A DNA stretch of 64,000 nucleotides from Sandaracinaceae bacterium. Its GTDB lineage: Bacteria; Myxococcota_A; Polyangia; Polyangiales; Sandaracinaceae. Made by a program: the position numbers and the translations under genes. Positions 11,978 to 19,956 of this stretch are shown here, piece by piece. The stretch is taken from contig JAHBWG010000034.1 in NCBI GenBank assembly GCA_019637095.1, positions 25,980 through 89,979 on the forward strand, in the 5' to 3' direction. The notes under the pieces are model-generated. The model searched no databases. It had not been told where the DNA came from and saw only the letters and a program-made list of their open reading frames with translations. The stretch's first letter is position 1; each line of letters opens with the position of its first letter.

Positions 11978-13207
11978 ATGCCGGTCGACGTCGTCTTTCT
12001 CGAGCCGTGCTTCCCCGCCAACCAGCGCGAGTTCGTCCGCGCGCTCCACGCCGTGGGCGCGCGCGTCACCGGCATCGGCGAGCGCCCCAAGGGCGCGCTC
12101 GACGACGAGCTGCGCCACTGGCTCTTCCACTACGAGGAGGTCCCCAACGTCACCGACGTGGCGCGCGTGACCCAGGCGGTGCGCTGGGTGCAAGAGAAGG
12201 TCCGCGTCCACCGCCTCGAGGCGGTCGTCGAGGCGCACGTGATGTGCGCCGCGCGCGTGCGCGAGGCGTGCGGCATCCCGGGCACGAGCGTCGAGACGAC
12301 GTTCCTGTGCCGCGACAAGCCGAGCATGAAGGAGCTGCTCCGCGCGCGCGGCGTCCCGACCGCCCGCTCCACGGGCACCGCCGACCCGGACGCGGTCCGC
12401 GCCTTCGCGAAGCAGGTCGGCTTCCCGCTGATCCTCAAGCCGCGCGACGCCGCGGGCGCCTCCGGCACCTACCGCGCCGACGACCCGGCCGACCTCGAGC
12501 GCGCGATCGCCGCGTGCGGCGTCGGGCGAGGGGCCGACGTCGCGGTCGAGGAGTTCGTCGAGGGGCACGAGGGCTTCTGGGACACGATCACCATCGGCGG
12601 CGAGGTCGCGCACGAGTTCGTCACGCACTACTACCCCAACGTGCTCGAGGCGATGCGCACGCGCTGGATCAGCCCGCAGTTCATCACGACCAACCGCGTC
12701 GGCGCGGCGGGCTACGACGAGCTCAAGGCGATGGGCCGCGAGGTGATCGCCGCGCTCGGCATCGAGACGAGCGCCACGCACATGGAGTGGTTCTTCGGGC
12801 CCAAGGGCCTGAAGTTCAGCGAGATCGGGGCGCGGCCGCCGGGCGTGCGGGCGTGGGACCTCTACGCGGCGGCGAACGACTTCGACATCTACCGCGAGTG
12901 GGCGATGGCCGTCGTGCACGGCCGGCCGAGCCAGACGCTCTCGCGCCGCTGCTCGGCCGGCATCATCGCGCTGCGGCCCGATCGCGACGGACGCATCGCC
13001 GGCTACGAGGGGCTCGGCGCGATCGAGCGCTCGTTCGGCCCCTTCATCCTCGACGCGCACCTGCCGCCCGAGGGGACGCCGACCCAGCCCGTCGAGGCGG
13101 GCTACATGGCCAACGCGTGGATCCGGATGCGACACCCCGACTACGACGAGCTGCGGCGGATGCTCGACTTCGTCGGCCGCACGGTGAGGGTGCGCGCGAC
13201 TCCATGA
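11978..13207 (+). CDS. ATP-grasp ligase (module gene 1)
   Basis: A 409-residue cytosolic ATP-grasp enzyme. An N-terminal Rossmann-like pre-domain (~1-110) precedes the ATP-grasp fold. LILKPRDAAGASGTY (~150-165) carries the ATP-binding Lys and Gly-rich loop, VAVEEFVEG the adenine-binding strand, and FSEIGARPPG (~285-295) the metal-binding Glu near the end. Such enzymes activate a carboxylate as acyl phosphate and join it to an amine, thiol or hydroxyl; the closest relatives are carboxylate-amine ligases. The stop overlaps the next ATG by four bases (ATGA). It opens the five-gene module ending at 17320. TACGCT at 11958 could give a short leader of about 7 bases. Confidence 0.85.
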   Translation: MPVDVVFLEPCFPANQREFVRALHAVGARVTGIGERPKGALDDELRHWLFHYEEVPNVTDVARVTQAVRWVQEKVRVHRLEAVVEAHVMCAARVREACGIPGTSVETTFLCRDKPSMKELLRARGVPTARSTGTADPDAVRAFAKQVGFPLILKPRDAAGASGTYRADDPADLERAIAACGVGRGADVAVEEFVEGHEGFWDTITIGGEVAHEFVTHYYPNVLEAMRTRWISPQFITTNRVGAAGYDELKAMGREVIAALGIETSATHMEWFFGPKGLKFSEIGARPPGVRAWDLYAAANDFDIYREWAMAVVHGRPSQTLSRRCSAGIIALRPDRDGRIAGYEGLGAIERSFGPFILDAHLPPEGTPTQPVEAGYMANAWIRMRHPDYDELRRMLDFVGRTVRVRATP

Positions 13208-14160
13208 CCAAGGTGCTGCTCGCGGGGGCACAGCGCTTCGAGCCGACGATCGGCCCAGCGCTCGCCGCGCTCGGCGTCGCCGGGCGCGTCGCGCTCGTGA
13301 CCGCCGGCTGGCAGGAGCGCGAGGCCGAGGACGAGGAGCTCGCCGCGCACCTCGGCGGAGACACGGTGAACCTGCGCCTGCACGAGCGGGCCGATCAGGT
13401 CTTCGCGGCCGACGCGGGGCTCCGCGCCGCCCACCGCAAGCGTCAACGCGTCTTGCGTCACAAGCAAGACTTCTACCGCATCCGCCTCGAGCACGAGCTC
13501 GAGGCCAACCACGTGATCCGCCAGCGCACCGCGCCGGCGGAGATCCTCGCCGAGGAGGAGCGCACCTCGACGCTCGCCATCCGCATCCTCGACGACTTCC
13601 ACCTCGGCCAGTGCGCGCGGATCCACCGCGAGTTCGACGAGGCGCACCGGCCCCTCGAGCGCCCGCACGTCGCGCGGCACCGCGAGGAGATCGCCGCCGC
13701 CCTCGAGGGCACCGTCGCGCTCGCGATCGCGGGCGGGCACGTCGCCTCGCTGCTCAACCGGCTCGAGCTCTTCGGGATCGCGGAGCTGCTGCGCGACCAG
13801 GTCGTGGTCGCCTGGAGCGCAGGCGCGATGGCGATCGCGACGCGCGTGATCCTCTTCCACGACGCGCCGCCGCAGGGCCCGGGCGCCTCGGAGATCCTCG
13901 ACCGCGGCCTCGGGATCGTGCGCGGCGCCCTGCCCTTCCCGCAGCCCGAGACGCGGCTGCGCCTCGGCGACCCGGAGCGCGTCGGCGTCCTCGCGCGCCG
14001 CTTCGCCCCCTCGCTGTGCCTCGCGATGCCCGCCCGCTCGACGCTCGCCATCGAGGGCCAGCGCGTCCTCGCGACCGAGGGCGTGTCCGTGCTCGGCGAG
14101 GACGGCTCGGTCTCGCCGCTCGCCGCCGACACCCCTCTGCCCTCGACGGAGCGCGCATGA
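13204..14160 (+). CDS. S51 peptidase / class I amidotransferase-like protein (module gene 2)
   Basis: A 318-residue protein. 'VVAWSAGAMAIATRVILF' (~199-216) is the nucleophile elbow of the S51/cyanophycinase-dipeptidase E branch of the class I glutamine amidotransferase fold (Ser in SAGA). 'LAIAGGHVASLLNRLEL' precedes it, as in that family. Known members cleave Asp-X dipeptides or cyanophycin, so a hydrolase on the amide product of the neighbouring ATP-grasp ligases is the natural guess. The N-terminal half has many charged helical residues (~45-130) and is not typical of dipeptidase E. The start overlaps gene 1 and the stop overlaps gene 3, both as ATGA. Confidence 0.75.
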   Translation: MTKVLLAGAQRFEPTIGPALAALGVAGRVALVTAGWQEREAEDEELAAHLGGDTVNLRLHERADQVFAADAGLRAAHRKRQRVLRHKQDFYRIRLEHELEANHVIRQRTAPAEILAEEERTSTLAIRILDDFHLGQCARIHREFDEAHRPLERPHVARHREEIAAALEGTVALAIAGGHVASLLNRLELFGIAELLRDQVVVAWSAGAMAIATRVILFHDAPPQGPGASEILDRGLGIVRGALPFPQPETRLRLGDPERVGVLARRFAPSLCLAMPARSTLAIEGQRVLATEGVSVLGEDGSVSPLAADTPLPSTERA

Positions 14161-15299
14161 CCGAGCGGCTCGCCATCGAGGTCCTCTGCGACGCGAAGCC
14201 CGACGCGGCCGCCGTCGACGCCTTCCTCGCGGCGCACCAGGTCCCGATCGTCGAGGGCCACCGCGCCACGTTCCTCTGGCGCGGCCAGGCCGACGCGGTG
14301 AAGCTCCGCCACTGGATCTTCGGCCTCGAGTCCGCGCAGCCGCTCGCGCGCCTCGAAGGCACCGACCTCTTCTACCTCGTCGTCGAGATCCCGCCGCGCT
14401 CGCGCGTCGAGTACAAGCTCGAGGTCCGCCGCGGCGAGCACGTGGAGTGGATCGAGGACCCCCTCAACCCGCACCGCGCGCGCGATCCCTTCGGCGCCAA
14501 CAGCGTGCTCGCCACCGCGGGCTACCAGCTGCCGGAGTGGGCGCGCGAGGACCCGCTCGCGCGGCGCGGGCTGCTCGAGCCGTTCTCGTTCCATAGCCGC
14601 ACCCTCGGGGGCCCACGCTCGGGCCACGTCTACATGCCGGCGCGCTGGCGCAAGACGCGCCGCTACCCCCTGCTCGTCGTGCACGACGGAAGCGACTACC
14701 TGCGCTACGCGGGGATGCGCGCCGTCCTCGACAACCTGATCCACCGGCTCGAGATCCCGTCGCTCATCGCCGTGTTCGTCGACTCGCCCGATCGCCTGCA
14801 CGAGTACGCCGACCACGAGGCGCACGCGCGCTTCCTCTGCGAGGAGCTCGTGCCCGACCTCGAGCGGCGCCTGCCGATCGTGTCGGAGCCGCGCGCGCGC
14901 TGCCTGATGGGCGCGAGCTTCGGCGCGGTCGCCTCGCTCTCGACGGCGGTGCGCTACCCCGGGTTCTGGGGGAGGCTCCTCTTGCAGTCGGGGTCGTTCG
15001 CCTTCACCGACATCGGCTCGCGCAACCACCGCGGCCCGGTGTTCGATCGGGTGGTGGCGTTCATGAACGCCTACCGCGAAGAGCCGACGGCGGTCAGCGA
15101 GCGCGTGTTCGTGAGCTGTGGCGTGTACGAGTCGCTCATCTACGAGAACCGCTCGCTCATCCCGATCCTCGACGCGACCGGCATGCAGGTGCGCCTCGTC
15201 GAGGCGCGCGACGGTCACAACTGGGAGAACTGGCGCGACCGGCTGCGCGAGGGGCTCTCGTGGCTCTTCCCCGGCCCGCTGATGATGATCTATGAATGA
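14157..15299 (+). CDS. esterase-D-fold alpha/beta hydrolase with N-terminal beta domain (module gene 3)
   Basis: A 380-residue cytoplasmic enzyme with no signal peptide. Residues ~25-125 form an all-beta domain like the N-terminal part of enterochelin esterases. Residues ~145-375 are the alpha/beta hydrolase. The catalytic Ser is in LMGASFGAVAS (~250-260) and the likely catalytic His in ARDGHNWENWRDRL near the C terminus. The Fes family hydrolyses ester bonds of siderophore-like conjugates. It is coupled to gene 2 by an ATGA overlap. A 30-base gap with a GGAGA ribosome site separates it from gene 4. Confidence 0.8.
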   Translation: MTERLAIEVLCDAKPDAAAVDAFLAAHQVPIVEGHRATFLWRGQADAVKLRHWIFGLESAQPLARLEGTDLFYLVVEIPPRSRVEYKLEVRRGEHVEWIEDPLNPHRARDPFGANSVLATAGYQLPEWAREDPLARRGLLEPFSFHSRTLGGPRSGHVYMPARWRKTRRYPLLVVHDGSDYLRYAGMRAVLDNLIHRLEIPSLIAVFVDSPDRLHEYADHEAHARFLCEELVPDLERRLPIVSEPRARCLMGASFGAVASLSTAVRYPGFWGRLLLQSGSFAFTDIGSRNHRGPVFDRVVAFMNAYREEPTAVSERVFVSCGVYESLIYENRSLIPILDATGMQVRLVEARDGHNWENWRDRLREGLSWLFPGPLMMIYE

Positions 15300-15329
15300 C
15301 ACGACCCAGAACGTGGAGACGCGACGTCG

Positions 15330-16574
15330 ATGACGGAGATCACGAGGACCATCGGCCTCTCGCTCGGCGCCGACATCTGTTGGCCGCTCTGCTACGAGGC
15401 GATCATGCAGCGGCTCGATCTGCGCATCCCGGTCGGTGACGACACGGTGCGCCTCGACGTCGAGCGGGTGTTCATCGAACCGTTCGACCTGCGCCAATCG
15501 TGCAAGTACGACGTCGTGATCGACCGACTGACCCACTGGTACCACACGAGCCGCGAGTGGATCAAGAAGGCCGTCCTGATGAACGACCTCTACGTGTTCA
15601 ACAACCCGTGGTCCGTTCAGTCGATGGAGAAGCACACGAGCTACGCGGCGATGATGCACCTCGGGATGCCCGTCCCCGAAACATGGATGATCCCACCCAA
15701 GGAGTACGACGAGACGCCCGACCTCAAGCCGACGCTGCATCGCTACGCGAAGCTCTTCGACATCGGCCGGCTCGGCCCCAAGCTCGGCTACCCCATGTTC
15801 GTCAAGCCGTACGACGGAGGCGGTTGGCGCTCGGTGACGCGTTGCAAGGACGAGGCGTCGCTGCGCGCGGCCTACGAGGAGAGCGGGCGCGCGGTGATGC
15901 ACGTCCAGGCGGCGGTCGAGCCGTTCGACGAGTTCGTGCGCTGCATCGGCTTCGGACCTCAGACGCGCCTCGTGAGCTACGACCCGGACGCGCCGCTCCA
16001 CGATCGCTACACGATGAAGGAGGACTTCGTCGCCCCCGCCGACGTGGAGCACCTGCGCAAGGTCACCCTCACCATCAACTCGTTCTTCGGCTGGGAGTTC
16101 AACAGCTGCGAGGCGCTCCGCAAGAACGGGATCTGGTACCCCATCGACTTCGCCAACGGGTGCCCCGACTCGCAGGTGACGAGCCTCCACTACCACTTCC
16201 CGTGGCTCGTGAAGGCGTACATCCGCTGGAGCGTCTACTGCGCGGCGACGGATCGCAAGATGCGCATGAACCTCGACTGGGCCCCCTTCTACGAGGTCGC
16301 GCGCGAGGGCGGCACCTACGAAGAGAAGCTCGACCGCTACGCCGCCATCGCCGACGAGCGCTTCGAGACCGCGCGCTTCGAGGAGTTCTGCGAGAAGCAC
16401 CTCGCGCACCTCGACGACGTCGCCGCCGAGTTCTTCCGCAGCCGCGAGGCCGAGGACGCGATCCGCCAGAAGGTGACGGCGCTCTTCCCCGCGCACGAGG
16501 TCGATGCGTTCACCGACCTGTTCGTCCGCCGCGTGCACAGCTACATCGACACGCACTCACCGAAGGAGCCATGA
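15330..16574 (+). CDS. second ATP-grasp ligase (module gene 4)
   Basis: A 414-residue protein unlike gene 1 in sequence. YPMFVKPYDGGGWRSV (~155-170) gives the ATP-binding Lys and Gly-rich loop. 'GWEFNSCEALRKNG' followed by 'PIDFANGCPDSQ' (~250-280) supplies the acidic and Asn metal ligands of the ATP-grasp site. Residues ~20-120 form a conserved-looking N-terminal domain with many Trp and Tyr. The C-terminal ~90 residues are a charged helical tail. A GGAGA site precedes the ATG, and the stop overlaps the next ATG by four bases. Presence of two divergent ATP-grasp enzymes in one module suggests two successive ligations. Confidence 0.85.
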   Translation: MTEITRTIGLSLGADICWPLCYEAIMQRLDLRIPVGDDTVRLDVERVFIEPFDLRQSCKYDVVIDRLTHWYHTSREWIKKAVLMNDLYVFNNPWSVQSMEKHTSYAAMMHLGMPVPETWMIPPKEYDETPDLKPTLHRYAKLFDIGRLGPKLGYPMFVKPYDGGGWRSVTRCKDEASLRAAYEESGRAVMHVQAAVEPFDEFVRCIGFGPQTRLVSYDPDAPLHDRYTMKEDFVAPADVEHLRKVTLTINSFFGWEFNSCEALRKNGIWYPIDFANGCPDSQVTSLHYHFPWLVKAYIRWSVYCAATDRKMRMNLDWAPFYEVAREGGTYEEKLDRYAAIADERFETARFEEFCEKHLAHLDDVAAEFFRSREAEDAIRQKVTALFPAHEVDAFTDLFVRRVHSYIDTHSPKEP

Positions 16575-17320
16575 CCGTGTTCGTCAGATCGCGTTGGCAC
16601 TCGGAGCGCCTCGGACGCGAGATCACCCTCGCGCGCTGGGGGCACTTCGGTCAGCCCGTCCTCGTGTTCCCGACCGCCGGCGGCGACGCCGAGGAGATCG
16701 AGCGCTTCCAGCTCATCCGGGCCCTGGGTCCGCTGCTCGAGGCGGGGCGCATCAAGGTCTACAGCTGCGACAGCGTCGCCGGGCGCGCCTGGTTCGAGCG
16801 CGAGGGCCCGCCCGGGCACCGCATGTGGCTCCAGCACCAGTTCCACCAGTTCGTGAAGCACGAGGTCGTCCCCGCGATCCACGCGGACTGCCAGACGACC
16901 GACGTCGGCATCTGGGCGACGGGCGCGTCGATCGGCGCGTTCCACTCCGTCGCGGTGGTGTGCCGCTTCCCCGATCTGTTCCACCGCGCGCTCGCGATGA
17001 GCGGCACCTTCGACCTGATGCGGTTCATCGAGACCGACCACAAGAGCGAGCACTACTACGTCTCGTCTCCGCGCGACTTCGTCCCCGCGCTCTCAGGCCG
17101 TCACCTCGAGGTGCTGCGCACCCGCCACATCCACTTCGCGTCGGGGGCGGGCCGCGCCGAGAACATGGGCGAGACGTGGGCGATGGCCGACATCCTCGGC
17201 AAGCAGGGGATCCCGAACCGCGTCGACCCGTGGGGCCCGGACTGGCACCACGACTGGCCGACGTGGCGCGAGATGCTGCCGAAGTACCTCGACGAGTGGA
17301 CCAAGGGTCGAGTTGGCTGA
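16571..17320 (+). CDS. esterase-D-fold alpha/beta hydrolase (module gene 5)
   Basis: A 249-residue single-domain esterase of the Fes/esterase D clan. GIWATGASIGAFHSV (~115-129) holds the GxSxG nucleophile, and WHHDWPTWREMLP near the C terminus holds the likely catalytic His, in a pattern parallel to HNWENWRDRL of gene 3. It lacks the N-terminal beta domain of gene 3 and a signal peptide, so it is cytoplasmic. It is coupled to gene 4 by an ATGA overlap and closes the module; the next gene is convergent, six bases away. The short inverted repeat GCCC/GGGC around 17325-17335 may help terminate. Confidence 0.8.
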   Translation: MTVFVRSRWHSERLGREITLARWGHFGQPVLVFPTAGGDAEEIERFQLIRALGPLLEAGRIKVYSCDSVAGRAWFEREGPPGHRMWLQHQFHQFVKHEVVPAIHADCQTTDVGIWATGASIGAFHSVAVVCRFPDLFHRALAMSGTFDLMRFIETDHKSEHYYVSSPRDFVPALSGRHLEVLRTRHIHFASGAGRAENMGETWAMADILGKQGIPNRVDPWGPDWHHDWPTWREMLPKYLDEWTKGRVG

Positions 17321-17326
17321 CGGCCC

Positions 17327-18121
17327 TCAAGGGCAGTCGCACGCGAAGGCGTCGCGCGACGGCCCCTCGTAGTAGGTCGCCCCGCACCCCGAGCCCGGGA
17401 ACGAGTCGAACAGGACCAGCGGCAGCTCGGCCCCCGCGGCGAGCCCGAGCGCGGCGACGCACCGCGCAGGCCACGCGAACGCGTGCGTCTCGGGCGGGAA
17501 GAACGCGTGCGCCTCGCCGTCGGGGGTGAACGAGACCGAGAGCGCGACGTCGACGAGCCCACAGCCCGTCGCGGCGCCCTCGACCGAGAACGACTCGATC
17601 CGCGCGCGGCCCGGGAGCTCGTTGTAGGTGCAGGTGCACCCCGCGCCCATCACGAGCGCCACCGCGCGGCGGACCGTCACCGCCGCCCCGCGCGTGTCGG
17701 TCACCGTCACGCGCAGCGTCGCCGCGCGCGGGAACGAGAAGTCGGCCGGCGCCACGTAGCTCCCGAAGTCCCCGAAGCTCGCGATGAGCCCGTGCGCCTC
17801 GGCGCCCTGCGCCGTCGCCTCGAGGCGCAGCGCGGTGTCGACCGGCATCGGGCCGCCCTCGACCACCACGCGCGCCGTCGCGCCGCGCAGCGTGCCGCCG
17901 CGCACCGCGCGGACGTCGAGCTCGACGTGCGCCCCGCCCTGGCAGCCGAAGTCGACCTCGAGCGGCCCGTCCTCGGTGACCGGGACGCCGCGACGCTCGA
18001 CGAGCACCTCGAAGTCCCCCGGCGGCGCGTCCGCGCTCGCCCCGCCGTCCGAGCCCGGAGGCGCGACGTCGCAGCCCGCGAGCGCCCCCACGATCACCAC
18101 CATCCACTCGATCCCGCGCAT
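17327..18121 (-). CDS. lipoprotein of unknown function
   Basis: A 264-residue protein. The ATG at 18121 gives a signal peptide (MRGIEWMVVIVGALAGC) with lipobox ALAGC. A Pro/Ser/Asp linker follows, then a beta-rich domain with Ig-like character and at least eight cysteines, including GCTCTY and the terminal CDCP, suggesting disulfides and an extracytoplasmic location. A longer frame to 18172 exists but places the signal peptide internally. It is convergent to the esterase module, so not part of it. No family recognised. Confidence 0.6.
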   Translation of the reverse strand: MRGIEWMVVIVGALAGCDVAPPGSDGGASADAPPGDFEVLVERRGVPVTEDGPLEVDFGCQGGAHVELDVRAVRGGTLRGATARVVVEGGPMPVDTALRLEATAQGAEAHGLIASFGDFGSYVAPADFSFPRAATLRVTVTDTRGAAVTVRRAVALVMGAGCTCTYNELPGRARIESFSVEGAATGCGLVDVALSVSFTPDGEAHAFFPPETHAFAWPARCVAALGLAAGAELPLVLFDSFPGSGCGATYYEGPSRDAFACDCP

Positions 18122-18224
18122 GCGCGGGCGCGGAGCAAGGCCCAGGCCATCTTCACACGCGTGCGCCGCCACGCTTCGCGTGGCACGGACCGCGTCACCG
18201 GCGCGCGCCGGCGCCCAGGAAGAC

Positions 18225-18860
18225 TCAGTCCTTCCCGCCCTGGCCGACGAAGCCGTCGCGCTTGGCGTCCTTGAACAGCGCGTTGAACGTGGTGAGCGAG
18301 CCGTAGCAGCCGGTGATGTACTGCTGCAGCTGGACCTTCTCCTGCTCGCTCAGCCCGGTGTGCGCGTTGATCTTCTGCTCGAGCACGCGGAGCTTGTCGC
18401 GGATACCGACGATCTTCTTGAAGAGCTGATCGATCGGGACGCTCTTCTCCGCCGTCCCCTCTCGCCCCGGCTTGATCACGATCTCGCCCCCGCGCCACCG
18501 ATCGAGCATCGGCGGGTCGCCGACCCCGAGCTCCTCCTGGAGCACCTCGCGCAGCACGGCCCTGAACTCGTCGATGTCCATGTCGATGTCCACCTCGTCT
18601 GGGAGCGAGCGCTTCACGGGCGCGTGCTCGTCCTCGTCCTCGCGCATCCGACGCGGCGTGCCCGCCGCCTTCTTGCGCTTGAGCGCGCCGTCCCAGCTCG
18701 TCCCGCGCGGCTTGTGGTGCGCGCAGGTCGCCGAGTCGCCGAGGGGCGAGGGCCAGCAGTTGAGCCGACACTCTCCGGTCCAGCGACCCGTCGGCTCGTC
18801 GAACCAGATCGCGGTGAAGAACGAGCAGGTCCCGCACCGTCCCGTCAGATCGCGCTCCAC
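18225..18860 (-). CDS. hypothetical protein with Cys-rich N terminus
   Basis: A 211-residue cytosolic protein without signal peptide. Residues 9-46 contain CxxC, CxxxC and a further Cys followed by His-His (CGTC, CRLNC, CAHH), which looks like a zinc- or iron-sulfur-binding knuckle. An acidic linker (~75-100) follows. The C-terminal ~110 residues are predicted helical with heptad-like spacing (PIDQLFKKIVGIRDKLRVLEQK), probably an oligomerising coiled coil. The GTG start lies nine bases after TAGAGT, another near-leaderless arrangement. It is divergent from the LysR gene. The family is not recognised. Confidence 0.6.
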   Translation of the reverse strand: MERDLTGRCGTCSFFTAIWFDEPTGRWTGECRLNCWPSPLGDSATCAHHKPRGTSWDGALKRKKAAGTPRRMREDEDEHAPVKRSLPDEVDIDMDIDEFRAVLREVLQEELGVGDPPMLDRWRGGEIVIKPGREGTAEKSVPIDQLFKKIVGIRDKLRVLEQKINAHTGLSEQEKVQLQQYITGCYGSLTTFNALFKDAKRDGFVGQGGKD

Positions 18861-18955
18861 GCGGCACGCACTCTAGCAGGCGCCGCGAGGCGCCCCAAGC
18901 CGCTTCGCGACGCGCGGATGCCGGATCCCGGGCGGGCTGAGGTAGCCTGAGCGCG

Positions 18956-19909
18956 ATGGCGGAGCCCGAGCTGCTCGCGACCCCGTTGCGCTACTTCCGC
19001 GAAGTCGCCGAGCAGGGCAGCTTCACCGCGGCCGCGCGCGCGCTCGCGATCAGCCAGCCGTCGCTGAGCGTCGCGGTGAAGAAGCTCGAGGAGGCGCTCG
19101 GCGCCGAGCTGCTCCACCGCGGCCGCCAGGGCGTCTCGCTCACGCGCGCCGGGCACATCCTGCTCGAGCGCACGCGCGAGGCCGAGCGCGCGCTCGGCGC
19201 CGCGCGCGAGGAGCTGCGCGCGCTCGAGACGATCCCGCGCGGGCGCTTCACCCTCGGCGCGCACGAGAGCCTCGCCGCGTACTTCCTGCCCGGCTTCATG
19301 GCGCGCTTCCTCGCCGCCCATCCGTCCGTCGCCATCGACCTCAGGAACGGCAACTCGCGCGAGGTCGAGGAGGCGGTCGTCGAGCGCCGGCTCGACGTGG
19401 GGCTCGTGGTGAACCCGGCGCGCCACGACGACTGCGTGGTCGTCGATCTGTTCCGCGATCGCGTGGGCTTCGTCGTGGCGACGGAGCTGCTCGCGACGCG
19501 GCGCGGGGCGGGGCGCGCCCTGCTCTCGCAGCACCCGCTGATCCACGTGCCCGTCCTGCGCCAGACGCAGTCGCTCGTGCGCAACCTCGCCGACGAGGGC
19601 ATCGCCCCGCCGAGCCAGCTCACGTGCTCGAGCATGGAGCTGGTCAAGAGCCTCGTCCTCGACGGCGTCGGCGTCGGCATCCTCCCGTTCCGCGTCGCCC
19701 GCCACGGCGTGAACGCCGGGCGGCTCGCCGTGCTCGATCCCGACCTGCCGGTGTTCGAGGACGTGATCACGCTCGTGCGCCGCTACGACCTGCCGATGAC
19801 CGCCGGCGCGCGCGTGCTCGTCGACGCGCTGCGCGATCACGGCTGCGCGATGCCGCCGCTCGACGAGGTGCTCGACTCGCCCCGCGGCAAGAAGCGCCCG
19901 CGGGCGTGA
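18956..19909 (+). CDS. LysR-family transcriptional regulator
   Basis: A 317-residue regulator. The N-terminal winged helix (~8-65) has the LysR signature (YFREVAEQGSFTAAARALAISQPSLS). The effector-binding domain spans ~90-300 and resembles CbbR/CysB-type periplasmic-binding folds (GRFTLGAHESLAAYFLPGFMA). TAGCCT lies seven bases before the ATG with no Shine-Dalgarno. The AidB-like dehydrogenase starts 47 bases downstream on the same strand, the arrangement expected if it is the target. The ligand is unknown. Confidence 0.9.
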   Translation: MAEPELLATPLRYFREVAEQGSFTAAARALAISQPSLSVAVKKLEEALGAELLHRGRQGVSLTRAGHILLERTREAERALGAAREELRALETIPRGRFTLGAHESLAAYFLPGFMARFLAAHPSVAIDLRNGNSREVEEAVVERRLDVGLVVNPARHDDCVVVDLFRDRVGFVVATELLATRRGAGRALLSQHPLIHVPVLRQTQSLVRNLADEGIAPPSQLTCSSMELVKSLVLDGVGVGILPFRVARHGVNAGRLAVLDPDLPVFEDVITLVRRYDLPMTAGARVLVDALRDHGCAMPPLDEVLDSPRGKKRPRA

Positions 19910-19956
19910 GCGCACGCCTAGGTCGGGCGCGCGCAGCGGCGTATACCTGTCGCGCG

